Assembly: GCA_004296885.1 (NCBI GenBank)
Contig: SCVN01000023.1
Span: 496,001 to 560,000 of the forward strand
Length of the DNA: 64,000 bases
From: Nitrospirota bacterium
GTDB lineage: Bacteria > Nitrospirota > Nitrospiria > Nitrospirales > Nitrospiraceae
Direction of reading: 5' to 3'
Shown here: in pieces, positions 1-8,018 of the stretch
Layout of the letters: each line of letters opens with the position of its first letter
How positions within the stretch are numbered: position 1 is the first letter of the stretch
Translations under genes and position numbers: made by a program
Notes under the pieces: generated by a model
The model's database searches: none
The model's input: only the letters and a program-made list of their open reading frames with translations
What the model was told of the DNA's origin: nothing

Positions 1-138
1 TCCGGCATGACTCCCAAGAGACTCTATCCCCTGTTGCGAGTCAAACAGACGGACGGACGGATCACGCCGCTGGTCATCGTCATGCACCTTCGAGACAGAA
101 CCCGTCACGCAACGACACTGTGTCCATACAACTCATAA
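1..138 (+). other. possible 3' end of a gene cut by the window edge
   Basis: Frame 1 is open from the first base to a TAA at 136-138, giving 45 residues that end in LCPYNS. It may be the tail of a gene that starts left of the window, or chance. No domain is recognisable. The next gene starts 27 bases later behind its own strong ribosome binding site. Confidence 0.2.
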
Positions 139-165
139 CGCAACCGCTCACATAAGGAGGACCCG

Positions 166-549
166 ATGCTCACAGCCTTGCACCTGATGAAACGAAACCT
201 GGTCACAGTGCCGCACTCGGCGACGGCTTTGGATGCAGCCAAACTGATGCGGGAACGGCGCATCGGCAGCGTGTTCGTGGAGCAAGACAGTCAGATCGTC
301 GGGATTGTGACCGAGTCGGACCTTGTCCGCGATGTCGTCGGCATGAGCCTCGCCGCCAATCACATTCGCGTCAAGGACATCATGAGCAGCCCGGTCATCG
401 GCGTCGACGAGCGGAGCTCGATCACCGAAGCTGCCGACCAAATGGAACGGAATGGCACACGCCATCTGGCCGTATTCAAGGCCGACCAGATCGTGGGCGT
501 GCTCTCGGTGCGCGACCTGCTGCATCCGGTGTCGGTCGATGAGTTCTGA
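166..549 (+). CDS. CBS-domain pair protein
   Basis: A 127-residue protein made almost entirely of two CBS motifs (about residues 8-60 and 72-124). The repeats show the usual pattern of a small hydrophobic strand followed by GIVTESDLV in the first copy and GVLSVRDLL in the second. Stand-alone CBS pairs usually bind adenine nucleotides and act as cytoplasmic energy or ligand sensors. No catalytic domain is attached, so the partner is unknown. The ATG start is supported by AAGGAGG at 154-160. A psiE-like gene follows 82 bases downstream on the same strand and may be co-transcribed. The family call is secure; the specific role is not visible. Confidence 0.85.
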   Translation: MLTALHLMKRNLVTVPHSATALDAAKLMRERRIGSVFVEQDSQIVGIVTESDLVRDVVGMSLAANHIRVKDIMSSPVIGVDERSSITEAADQMERNGTRHLAVFKADQIVGVLSVRDLLHPVSVDEF

Positions 550-631
550 GAAGGCGAGTACGCTGCCGATATGGCCGCAGCTCTCGAAGAGCTGCCTGTG
601 GTTCGGGGGAGCGATTGGACGCGTGTGTGAC

Positions 632-1054
632 ATGGACCTGACCAAGCTCTGGACGAAGGGCATCAAGCTGGTCCTCAGCCTGCTCATCGTGACGATCCTG
701 GCGGCGTTGACCGGCGGCGTGGCCAAGACGTTCCTCGACCTGGGACTGCTCCTGCGCAGTCCGGTCGAGGTGGCCTTGCGCCAGGTCATCATCGACACTC
801 TCATCATTCTGGCGGTGGTGGAACTGTTCAAGACCACCCTCACCTACTTTTCCGAGGGGCGGGTCAAGGTCACCTTCATCGTGGACACGATCCTGGTCGT
901 GATGCTGACCGAGGTGATCGCCCAATGGTTCAAGGGGGGCGAGGTCACCCACCTGGCCATCCTCGGCGCGACGATTCTCACGCTGGGCGTCATGCGGGTC
1001 CTGGCCGTGCGCTTCTCCCCAATTCATGGAGAAATCGAACGCGAAGCCGCTTGA
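632..1054 (+). CDS. PsiE-family membrane protein (phosphate-starvation-inducible type)
   Basis: A 140-residue protein with about four hydrophobic membrane segments, near residues 10-35, 45-68, 80-100 and 108-128. Size and topology match the PsiE family, whose E. coli member is induced by phosphate starvation but has no known biochemical function. The frame is open further upstream, but the extension overlaps the CBS gene and is not membrane-like. The ATG at 632 begins the PsiE-like part and has only a weak purine-rich stretch (GGGGGAG near 605). It lies between the CBS gene and a sensor kinase. Phosphate control here is not shown by the sequence; no Pho-box-like array is seen upstream. Confidence 0.7.
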   Translation: MDLTKLWTKGIKLVLSLLIVTILAALTGGVAKTFLDLGLLLRSPVEVALRQVIIDTLIILAVVELFKTTLTYFSEGRVKVTFIVDTILVVMLTEVIAQWFKGGEVTHLAILGATILTLGVMRVLAVRFSPIHGEIEREAA

Positions 1055-1093
1055 GCGTGCAGCTCACTTCAGCCGACTATTCCGGAGAGTCGC

Positions 1094-2902
1094 ATGCGAC
1101 AAACTCTCGTCAAGAATAGGGTGACGATCGGACTCATCTGTGTGGCGTTAGTGCTCGTGCTGAATATCCTCCTGCTGAGTTACAACACCACCAGACAGCT
1201 CCACATCAGAGATTCCCACATTCAGACGTACGAAATCCTATCGGAACTGCAAACGGCGCTCTCGATCCTGAAGGACGCCGAAGCAGGCCAGCGGGCCTAC
1301 CTCCTGACCGGCGAAGAGCCGTACCTGGCTCCGTTCGATCTGGCAGGCCCATTGGTCAAGGATCACTTGCTCCGACTCCGAGCGCTGACGATGGACAATC
1401 CGCTCCAACAACAGCAGCTGGACAGCTTGGAGCCGTTCGTCGCCTACACCTTGACGGAATTCAGGCGGACGACCGACTTGCGACGAGTGAAGGGGCTTGA
1501 CGCCGCCTTGCGGAGCGTCGTCTACAGCCCCGCTAAATACAAAATTGCAGACATCGAACGCCTGATCGCGGCGATGGAACGGGACAACCGAACGCGACTG
1601 CAAGAAGAAGTCCGGGAAGCGCAGCACAACACCCGCCAGACTGCCGTCACCTTCGCCGCCACGACGCTGATTGCCTTTGCCCTGCTCTGGTTCATCAACC
1701 GTCGCCTCCACCGATACATTCAGGCGCGCGATCACGCGGAGGAAGCGTTGCGGGTTAGCGAAGCGAACCTTCGCCAATCACAAAAAATGGAAGCCGTCGG
1801 ACGGCTGGCCGGAGGCATCGCGCACGACTTCAACAACTTGCTGACCGTGATCACGGGATACAGCGAGGTGCTGCTCAAAAAACCGGACATGAAGGACCGC
1901 CAGCGGAATTATGTGGAGCAGATCAAGCAAGCCGGCGACAGGGCCGCCAGCTTGACCCGTCAGCTTCTGGCCTTCAGTCGGAGGCAGGTGCTGCAACCGA
2001 AAGTCCTGGATCTCAATGAGGCGGTAACCGCTATCAGCCCGATCCTCCAACGTCTGATGGGCGAGGACATCCGACTGACTCTGGACTTAGGCCGGATAGG
2101 CTCCATCAAAGCAGACCCGGGACAACTCGACCAGGTTCTGATGAATCTTGCGGCCAATGCCCGGGATGCCATGCCACAGGGAGGAACGCTGATCATCAAA
2201 ACCGCCGACATCGAGCTGGATGCCGGCGAGGCCAACCGACATCCCGGTGCACAAGCGGGCCCACACGTCATGCTGGCCGTGAGCGACACGGGATGCGGAA
2301 TGGATACGGAAACGCTGAGACATATCTATGAGCCCTTCTTTACCACCAAAGAACAGGGCAAGGGCACGGGGCTCGGGCTCTCCACCGTCTACGGGATCGT
2401 CAAGCAAAGCGGCGGTTCGATCTGGGCCTACAGCGAACCAGGGCTCGGCACGACGTTCAAGATATACCTGCCGAGAGTCGAATCATGCGCACCACCCCTC
2501 TGCGCACCTTCCCCAAGCGCGCTCGCCGGCCGCTCAACGGAAACCGTCTTGCTCGTCGAAGATGAAACGGCCGTCCGCCTGCTCGTACGAACCATCCTCG
2601 CGGACCACGGCTACACGGTGCTGGAAGCCGCCTCTCCGGAAGAGGCGCTTTCAATCGGCGCCAGCCACCAGAGTCAGATCCACCTATTGGTGACCGACGT
2701 GGTCATGCCGGGAAGCAGCGGGCGGAAGGTTGCGGAGCGCCTCGCCGAATGCCACCCACACCTCAAGGTCCTGTATATGTCGGGGTACACGAACAATGCG
2801 ATCGCCCACCACGGCGTATTGGAGGCAGGGCTCGCTTTTTTACAGAAACCGTTCACCCCGGACGCATTGGCGAACCGTGTCCGGGAGGTACTGAACGCGT
2901 GA
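1094..2902 (+). CDS. CHASE3-type hybrid sensor histidine kinase with C-terminal receiver
   Basis: A 602-residue membrane kinase. A first transmembrane helix lies at about residues 11-29 and a second at about 185-203. They bracket a helical periplasmic region of about 150 residues with the CHASE3-like signature KDAEAGQRAYLLTGE. HisKA follows with the phospho-acceptor His244 in GGIAHDFNN, then a HATPase domain (G boxes around DTGCGMD and GTGLGLSTVYGIV). A receiver domain covers about residues 480-600, with an acidic pair in VEDE, the phospho-Asp in TDVVMPG and Lys in QKPF. The GGIAHDFNN form is typical of kinases with a fused or partnered receiver. The ATG has GGAGAG upstream. No output regulator sits next to it. 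Confidence 0.9.
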   Translation: MRQTLVKNRVTIGLICVALVLVLNILLLSYNTTRQLHIRDSHIQTYEILSELQTALSILKDAEAGQRAYLLTGEEPYLAPFDLAGPLVKDHLLRLRALTMDNPLQQQQLDSLEPFVAYTLTEFRRTTDLRRVKGLDAALRSVVYSPAKYKIADIERLIAAMERDNRTRLQEEVREAQHNTRQTAVTFAATTLIAFALLWFINRRLHRYIQARDHAEEALRVSEANLRQSQKMEAVGRLAGGIAHDFNNLLTVITGYSEVLLKKPDMKDRQRNYVEQIKQAGDRAASLTRQLLAFSRRQVLQPKVLDLNEAVTAISPILQRLMGEDIRLTLDLGRIGSIKADPGQLDQVLMNLAANARDAMPQGGTLIIKTADIELDAGEANRHPGAQAGPHVMLAVSDTGCGMDTETLRHIYEPFFTTKEQGKGTGLGLSTVYGIVKQSGGSIWAYSEPGLGTTFKIYLPRVESCAPPLCAPSPSALAGRSTETVLLVEDETAVRLLVRTILADHGYTVLEAASPEEALSIGASHQSQIHLLVTDVVMPGSSGRKVAERLAECHPHLKVLYMSGYTNNAIAHHGVLEAGLAFLQKPFTPDALANRVREVLNA

Positions 2903-3070
2903 CCCCCTAAAATTTACACATCCGCAATCTGCGCTTAATCAAGATGAGACGATGAGCATCTATGCTGGCGCTTGTAGCGTTCTCCTGTGAGCCTCGGGTT
3001 CTTTCCAGGGTGTGCCCCCTGGGAAGAGTGCCCGGGGCAAGGAGACGGCTAAAGAAAGGAGGTGAATGAC

Positions 3071-3274
3071 ATGAGCTGTCCGCATTTTGCGGATCACGAG
3101 ACGAGCGGAACGACCGCATTGTGCTTTGGGATCATCGTGCCGTTCAAGCCGAGCTTGAACGAACGGATGCAGTACTGCGAGACGGGACTCCATCAGTCCT
3201 GTCCACTGTATCACTGCGCAGGCAAGGATCTCTCGCTCGCGATTCACCAAGAGGTTGCCCGAGCGATCGGGTAA
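3071..3274 (+). CDS. small cysteine-rich protein, function unknown
   Basis: A 67-residue cytoplasmic-type protein with no signal peptide. Its cysteines fall in a spaced pattern: MSCPHF near the N-terminus, LCFG in the middle, then QYCETGLHQSCPLYHC. Such spacing suggests a metal site (zinc or Fe-S), but this is inference. The start is ATG 3071, not the in-frame GTG at 3062, because AAGGAGGTGA at 3056-3065 sits at ideal distance from the ATG and covers the GTG. A small winged-helix gene follows 37 bases downstream in the same direction, so the two probably form a pair. I do not recognise a named family. Confidence 0.7.
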   Translation: MSCPHFADHETSGTTALCFGIIVPFKPSLNERMQYCETGLHQSCPLYHCAGKDLSLAIHQEVARAIG

Positions 3275-3311
3275 CCTCTTGTCTTCACCGCTCCGATGCC
3301 GAGAGGGGCCT

Positions 3312-3539
3312 ATGATGCGCACCGTCTCCTCCGACAAAGAACTCTTGCTGCTCGACCTACTGGCCCGCACCGGCTGCATGACCGTCGAGCAAGTCGCTGC
3401 CACATTGCCCGAACTCACCTGGTGTGAATTGTTCCACATGATCGACGACCTCAGCCGCAGCGGCGCCATCGTCCTTCAACGGAAGGGGTTTGCCTACGAA
3501 CTCCGATCAGGTCTTCCGGCAACATCCCCAACCAAATGA
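3312..3539 (+). CDS. small winged-helix-like protein
   Basis: A 75-residue protein whose pattern (LLDLLARTGCMTVEQVAATL, a second helix around WCELFHMIDDL, then IVLQRKGFAYEL) fits a minimal winged helix-turn-helix of the MarR/ArsR fold. It may bind DNA. The start is taken at ATG 3312 (a second ATG follows directly) behind GAGAGGGG. The longer reading to 3255 would overlap the small Cys-rich gene. It follows that gene closely and is probably in the same transcript. No ligand or effector residues stand out. Confidence 0.6.
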   Translation: MMRTVSSDKELLLLDLLARTGCMTVEQVAATLPELTWCELFHMIDDLSRSGAIVLQRKGFAYELRSGLPATSPTK

Positions 3540-3560
3540 TTTTCATAATAAAATAGCCGA

Positions 3561-3589
3561 TTGACTTGCCACCTCCTGCCTTCTAAGCT
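3561..3589 (+). promoter_or_regulatory. sigma70-type promoter placing the start of transcription at the ppx/gppA ATG
   Basis: TTGACT at 3561-3566, a 17-base spacer, and TAAGCT at 3584-3589. The expected transcription start coincides with the ATG at 3596, and no ribosome binding site lies between, so a leaderless mRNA is predicted. Confidence 0.5.
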
Positions 3590-3595
3590 GCTCCT

Positions 3596-5158
3596 ATGGC
3601 CAAACTGGCGGTTCTCGATATCGGCACCAATTCGATCCACATGGTCCTGGCGGAGGTCGAACCGGACTTCTCCTACAAGGTCTTGGATCGCTTCAAAGAC
3701 ATGACCCGCCTGGGCGACGGGGCCTTCAAGACCCGCCGCCTCTCCGAAGCGGCCATGACCCGCGCCTTGGAAGTCATCCGCACGCTCGCCACCCTGGCCC
3801 ACAACAAGGGCTACGACCGGATCAAGGCCGTGGCCACCAGCGCCGTGCGCGAGGCCAAGAACGGCGGCGAGTTCATCGAAGAAATCGCCCGGCAGACCAA
3901 GCTCCGGGTGCGCGTGGTGACGGGCCAGGAAGAAGCCCGCCTCATCTACCTCGGCGTGCGCCACAGCATGGACCTCTCCGACCAGCCGACGCTGGTCGTG
4001 GACGTGGGGGGCGGGTCGGTGGAATTGATGGTCGGCAACCGCGAGGCCATGGCCCAGGCCCAAAGCCTCAAGCTGGGCGCGATCCGGTTGAAGGACATCT
4101 ACCTCCGGCAGGACCCGCCCACCAAGGCGATGCTCAAAAAAATGCAGCAAGCCATCGATCAGCAGCTCAAAGAGGCGCTGCGGCAGTTCAAAACTACATC
4201 GTTCGAGCGTCTGGTGGCGACCTCGGGAATGGCCGCGAACCTCACCGAAGTCATCTATCTCCGCCGCACCGGCCGTCCCTTGACGCAACTCAACCTGACC
4301 CGGATCACGCGCAAGGAAATCCAGGCGGTGGAAAGTTTGTTGACCCATGCCAGCTTCAAAGACCGGCTGGCCATTCCCGGCCTCGACCCGAAACGGGCCG
4401 ACACCCTGCTGCCGGCCGCGATGGTGTTTCGCAGCCTCATGGACCGGACCGGGCACGAACAGATGACGGTCAGCGACAAGGCGATCCGGGAAGGGCTCAT
4501 TTACGACTTCATCGCGCGGCATAAGGACCGCATCCGCACCGAGCAGGAAATTCCCAACGTCCGCCGCCGCAACGTGGTCTATCTGGCCCGGCGGTGCCAT
4601 TATCCCCAGGTGCATGCGGATCACGTGGCGTTCCTGGCGACGCGCCTCTTCGATCAAACCGCCCCTCTGCACGGACTGGGCGAGCGCGAGCGGGAATGGC
4701 TGGAGTATGCGGCGATCCTCCACGACATCGGGTACCTCATCAACTCGCGCCAGCACCACAAGCACGCCTACTATCTGATCATGCACAGCGACCTCTACGG
4801 GCTGACCGCCGACGAGGTCGAGATCATCGCCAACGTCGCGCGCTACCATCGACGGGCGCTGCCCCGTGACACCCACGCCGGCCTGGCCCAGTTGCCGCCC
4901 AAAAACCGAAAGATGGTCCTGACGCTCAGCGCGCTGCTCCGCATCGCCGACGCCCTGGACCGCAGCCAGTTCTCGGTGATTCAAGACCTCCGCGTTTCGG
5001 TCGGCGAGCCCCTGCGCGTCACGCTCAAAACCGGCGGCGATCCCGAGTTGGAAATCTGGTCGGCCCGCAACCGGTCCGACCTGTTCGAAAAAGTGTTCAA
5101 GCGGCCGATCCAGTTCGAGACGGCCGGCTCGCTCACCCGCGAAGGAGTGCCTGCATGA
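3596..5158 (+). CDS. Ppx/GppA-family phosphatase with C-terminal HD domain
   Basis: A 520-residue protein of the exopolyphosphatase/guanosine-pentaphosphate phosphatase family. The N-terminal actin-like fold shows the phosphate-1 motif LDIGTNSIHM at residues 6-15 and the phosphate-2 motif VVDVGGGSVELM near residue 137. An HD-type helical domain begins near residue 340 with the metal-binding HDIG near 374 and HHKHAYYLI after it. Members cleave inorganic polyphosphate or pppGpp; which one applies cannot be read from the sequence. Length and architecture match the longer Ppx2-like members. The stop overlaps the next start (ATGA), so the P-loop kinase-like genes downstream are translationally coupled. 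That context, with a CHAD gene, favours a polyphosphate role. Confidence 0.88.
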   Translation: MAKLAVLDIGTNSIHMVLAEVEPDFSYKVLDRFKDMTRLGDGAFKTRRLSEAAMTRALEVIRTLATLAHNKGYDRIKAVATSAVREAKNGGEFIEEIARQTKLRVRVVTGQEEARLIYLGVRHSMDLSDQPTLVVDVGGGSVELMVGNREAMAQAQSLKLGAIRLKDIYLRQDPPTKAMLKKMQQAIDQQLKEALRQFKTTSFERLVATSGMAANLTEVIYLRRTGRPLTQLNLTRITRKEIQAVESLLTHASFKDRLAIPGLDPKRADTLLPAAMVFRSLMDRTGHEQMTVSDKAIREGLIYDFIARHKDRIRTEQEIPNVRRRNVVYLARRCHYPQVHADHVAFLATRLFDQTAPLHGLGEREREWLEYAAILHDIGYLINSRQHHKHAYYLIMHSDLYGLTADEVEIIANVARYHRRALPRDTHAGLAQLPPKNRKMVLTLSALLRIADALDRSQFSVIQDLRVSVGEPLRVTLKTGGDPELEIWSARNRSDLFEKVFKRPIQFETAGSLTREGVPA

Positions 5159-5907
5159 CGCCCCCCCTGGTCACGTTCAACCAACCGCACCCCTTCCCCG
5201 GCAAGCTGATCATCGTGGAAGGCATCGACGGCTCCGGTAAAAGCACCCAATTGCTGTTGCTGCAAAAATGGCTGACCGCCAAGGGCTACAACGTGTTTTT
5301 TACCGAGTGGAACTCGTCCGAGCTGGTCCGCGAGACGACCCGCCGCGGAAAAAAGAACAAGTCCCTCACCCCGACGACGTTCAGCCTGCTCCATGCCACC
5401 GACTTTGCGAACCGGCTCTACTACGACATCCTGCCGCCGCTCAAAGCCGGCATGGTGGTGCTGGCCGACCGGTACGCCTACACCGCCTTTGCGAGAGACG
5501 CCGTGCGCGGCGTCTCGCCGGCCTGGGTGCGCAAGCTCTATGGGTTCGCAATCCGGCCGGACATGGCCTTTTATTTCAAGGTCCCGATCGAGGTGGCCAT
5601 CAATCGACTGCTGGGCGGCATGCGAGCCCAATTCAAGTATTACGAAGCCGGCATGGACATGGGCCTGAGCCAGGACATGACGGAAAGCTTCCGTATCTTC
5701 CAGTCCCGCATCCTGCTGGAGTACGACAAGATCGTGAGCGAGTACGGACTGATCACGATGGACGCCACGAAGGAAATCGAAGAACAGCAAAACGATATGC
5801 GTCAGTTGGTCTCCACGGCACTGGAACATTACAAACCGAAACGGGGCACGCATGGAAAACGCGAGACAGTATTTTGGCGACGGTTTGCCGTACCAAAATC
5901 TGAATGA
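5155..5907 (+). CDS. thymidylate-kinase-like P-loop NMP kinase, copy 1
   Basis: A 250-residue P-loop protein of the thymidylate kinase superfamily. Walker A is GIDGSGKST with Lys29. A DRY motif (ADRYAYTAFARD) corresponds to the nucleotide-binding DR[YF] motif of Tmk. The normal TREPGG motif of housekeeping Tmk is replaced by FTEWNSSELV, so dTMP may not be the substrate. It starts in an ATGA overlap with ppx/gppA, and its 3' end overlaps a second, related gene by 56 bases. The tight coupling suggests a complex or sequential action on phosphate compounds. PPK2-type polyphosphate kinases share this fold, but I see no PPK2 signature. The family is secure, the substrate unknown. Confidence 0.8.
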   Translation: MTPPLVTFNQPHPFPGKLIIVEGIDGSGKSTQLLLLQKWLTAKGYNVFFTEWNSSELVRETTRRGKKNKSLTPTTFSLLHATDFANRLYYDILPPLKAGMVVLADRYAYTAFARDAVRGVSPAWVRKLYGFAIRPDMAFYFKVPIEVAINRLLGGMRAQFKYYEAGMDMGLSQDMTESFRIFQSRILLEYDKIVSEYGLITMDATKEIEEQQNDMRQLVSTALEHYKPKRGTHGKRETVFWRRFAVPKSE

Positions 5908-6613
5908 CCTCAAAGGCAAGCTGATCGCGATCGAGGGCACGGACGGCGTGGGCCGCTCCACGCACATCGAGATGTTGCAGGAGTGGCTCGAGGTGCAGGG
6001 CTACGGCGTCGTGACGACCGGCTGGACCCGCTCCAACCTCATGTCCAAGACCATCGAGATGGCCAAGCAGGGCAACATCCTGGACCGCTGGTCGTTCAGC
6101 CTGCTCTACGCCACCGACTTCGCCGACCGCCTGGAACATCAGATCATTCCGGCCCTCCGCTCCGGCTTCATCGTGTTGGCGGACCGGTACATTTACACGG
6201 CCTTCGCCCGGGACTTCGTCCGCAGCGGGGACCGATCGTGGATCAGAGACGCGTTCGGCTTTGCGGTCGTCCCAGACCTGGTCTGCTACCTGCGGATCGA
6301 CGTAGACACGCTGGCCCTGCGTGTGATCGAGACCAAGGGCATGAACTTCTGGGAGTCCGGGATGGACTTACGGCTGGGGGGCGATCTCTACGACAGCTTC
6401 AAGAAATACCAGGGGCTGCTGATCGAGGAATTCGACAAGATGGCCGAGGAGTTCAAATTCGAAGTGGTGGATGCCCGCAAGCCGCCGGAGGAAATCCAGG
6501 AAGCGCTCCGGGGCAAGATCGAGCCCCTGCTCAAGAACGGCCGGACCCAACTGGCGTCGGCAGGAACAGGGGGGCCGATCAAAGAGTCGGCTACTGCGCC
6601 CCCAGCTTCCTGA
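5852..6613 (+). CDS. thymidylate-kinase-like protein, copy 2, with altered Walker A
   Basis: A 253-residue paralogue of the gene before it, alike along most of its length (TDFADRLEHQIIPAL, ADRYIYTAFARDFV). The P-loop reads GTDGVGRST: the invariant Lys is Arg35 (codon CGC at 5954-5956). TREPGG is again missing, replaced by TTGWTRSNLM. The Lys change normally cripples phosphoryl transfer, so this may be a regulatory or scaffolding partner of copy 1, or a nucleotide sensor. A proline/alanine-rich tail of about 25 residues follows the kinase fold. The start ATG lies inside copy 1 (56-base overlap). Its 3' end overlaps the convergent sixA-like gene by 23 bases. Confidence 0.78.
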   Translation: MENARQYFGDGLPYQNLNDLKGKLIAIEGTDGVGRSTHIEMLQEWLEVQGYGVVTTGWTRSNLMSKTIEMAKQGNILDRWSFSLLYATDFADRLEHQIIPALRSGFIVLADRYIYTAFARDFVRSGDRSWIRDAFGFAVVPDLVCYLRIDVDTLALRVIETKGMNFWESGMDLRLGGDLYDSFKKYQGLLIEEFDKMAEEFKFEVVDARKPPEEIQEALRGKIEPLLKNGRTQLASAGTGGPIKESATAPPAS

Positions 6614-7094
6614 GCTGCGAGGGCGTGAGCCACCAGCGCAACATCCCCGGTCCGGCCTTGGGCAGTCCCTCGAAACGGACGCAGCAGGCGCCGGCTTTCT
6701 TCAGCGACAGGCCGGCGACCGGCTGGCCAAACAGCAACACGCCGGCGGCTTCGCCGAGATGAGGTTCATGGCCGACACAGAGCACGCACGCCTCGCCCGG
6801 CAGGGCCGTCAGCAAAGGCAGGAGCTTGTCCGGAGGCGCGTCGGGAACCAATTCGTCGCAGATCCGAATTTCCAGACGGAGCCGCAACGTGTCACGGATA
6901 ATTTTCGCGGTGTCGAACGCGCGAAGCAATGGGCTGGACAGGATATGGGTCGGTTCCACGCCGAGTTGCACGAGCCCTGCAGCCCCCTCGCGAACCCGCT
7001 CCGCCCCCTTGGGCGTCAGCGGCCGTTGGGCTTCAGACCCCTTCCACTCCTCCGGCTCCACGGCAATCCCATGTCGAAACAATATACAGTCCAT
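6591..7094 (-). CDS. sixA: SixA-type phosphohistidine phosphatase
   Basis: A 167-residue histidine-phosphatase-superfamily protein. The catalytic RHG motif lies near the N-terminus (LFRHGIAVEP), the second Arg in SSPLLRAFDTA, and the second catalytic His in VGHEPHLG. The size matches SixA, which dephosphorylates phosphohistidine on HPt domains or PtsP. The ATG at 7094 is preferred over the upstream GTG at 7112 because GGGAGGAG precedes it at good spacing. It is divergent from the CHAD gene and convergent with the second kinase-like gene. SixA-like proteins often occur with CHAD and Ppx genes, so a phosphate or polyphosphate substrate is also possible here. Confidence 0.82.
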   Translation of the reverse strand: MDCILFRHGIAVEPEEWKGSEAQRPLTPKGAERVREGAAGLVQLGVEPTHILSSPLLRAFDTAKIIRDTLRLRLEIRICDELVPDAPPDKLLPLLTALPGEACVLCVGHEPHLGEAAGVLLFGQPVAGLSLKKAGACCVRFEGLPKAGPGMLRWWLTPSQLRKLGAQ

Positions 7095-7181
7095 TCCGCT
7101 CTCCTCCCGCACGCGTATGCGAGCGACGACTGTACCATAACTGTTCAGCCGGCGTGAAGCGCCGGAACGAGGGTGCTCACC

Positions 7182-8006
7182 ATGGCCGGACAGGCCTTAC
7201 GCGGACGCCTAGTGGGACAGGATCGGGCCGCTCGGTACCGGGCCACGGTGCTGCACGCCCTGGCCTTGCTGGCGGCGGGAGACCGCCGCGCCAAGACCTT
7301 GCACCGGCTGCGCACCCACCTGCGACGGCTGCAAGCCTATCTGGAGCTGGTGGGGGAAGAAGAAAACGCCGCGATCATGGCCCGTTGCGTGTCGCGCTTC
7401 AGCCGGCTTCGGACCTTGCAAGTCTTCAAGCCCTATCTGGATCACTTAGGGGCCCCCGGACGAGATCGTCGACTGGTGCACGAGCAAATCCAGGCCATGC
7501 AGCGCAGGCTCAAGGACAAACATGCCTATCGAAAAGTCGAACGCCTAGTCGAACATCATGCCCTCCCGCCCACGCCGGCCTCCTTCGACTGGATGGGCCG
7601 ACGCATCATCGCCTTACGGCGCATGCATGCCGACCGCCTGCGGAAACTGATCGCCAAGACCGAAGCCGAGCCCCGCCGCAAGCCTCTCCATACCCTGCGG
7701 CTCATGATCAAGTCCGTCCGCTATCAAGAGGAATGGGCTCTCGGCGAACCCTATGCCAGGCCTGACCTTGTGGCCTGGCTGAAACATGCCCAAACCGTCC
7801 TGGGGAACTACGAGGAACGGGCCCAGTTCCGCAAGCTTGCGGGCAGGCTCGGACTGAAGTCCCGCCGCGCCATCGAACAGGACTGGCATCGGGCACGCGA
7901 CCGCGCCCGCGCCATGCCGGACCATCTCCACAAACGGCTCGGCACCCTGGCGACAACCCGGTTGCGGCTGCTTCCCGGCCGCAGAACAAGCCTTTCTACA
8001 GCCTGA
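7182..8006 (+). CDS. CHAD-domain protein (polyphosphate-binding type)
   Basis: A 274-residue alpha-helical protein rich in Arg, His and Lys. It has two similar helical halves with the CHAD signatures HRLRTHLRRLQAYLEL (near residue 43) and HTLRLMIKSVRYQEEW in the second half. CHAD domains form a basic central pore that binds inorganic polyphosphate. No CYTH triphosphatase domain is fused. The ATG at 7182 is chosen over GTG 7173, whose bases lie in the purine-rich run used as ribosome binding site. It is divergently placed from sixA and downstream of ppx and the kinase pair, which supports a polyphosphate-linked function for the whole block. Confidence 0.85.
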   Translation: MAGQALRGRLVGQDRAARYRATVLHALALLAAGDRRAKTLHRLRTHLRRLQAYLELVGEEENAAIMARCVSRFSRLRTLQVFKPYLDHLGAPGRDRRLVHEQIQAMQRRLKDKHAYRKVERLVEHHALPPTPASFDWMGRRIIALRRMHADRLRKLIAKTEAEPRRKPLHTLRLMIKSVRYQEEWALGEPYARPDLVAWLKHAQTVLGNYEERAQFRKLAGRLGLKSRRAIEQDWHRARDRARAMPDHLHKRLGTLATTRLRLLPGRRTSLSTA

Positions 8007-8018
8007 CCGGAGAGTCCT

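Noticed and set aside
3494-4984. 496-codon minus-strand frame opposite ppx/gppA
   Set aside because: Antisense shadow; the plus strand encodes unmistakable Ppx motifs.
5155-5907. Calling the first kinase-like gene the housekeeping tmk
   Set aside because: The TREPGG motif is missing and a coupled paralogue with altered Walker A follows, so a specialised function is more likely.
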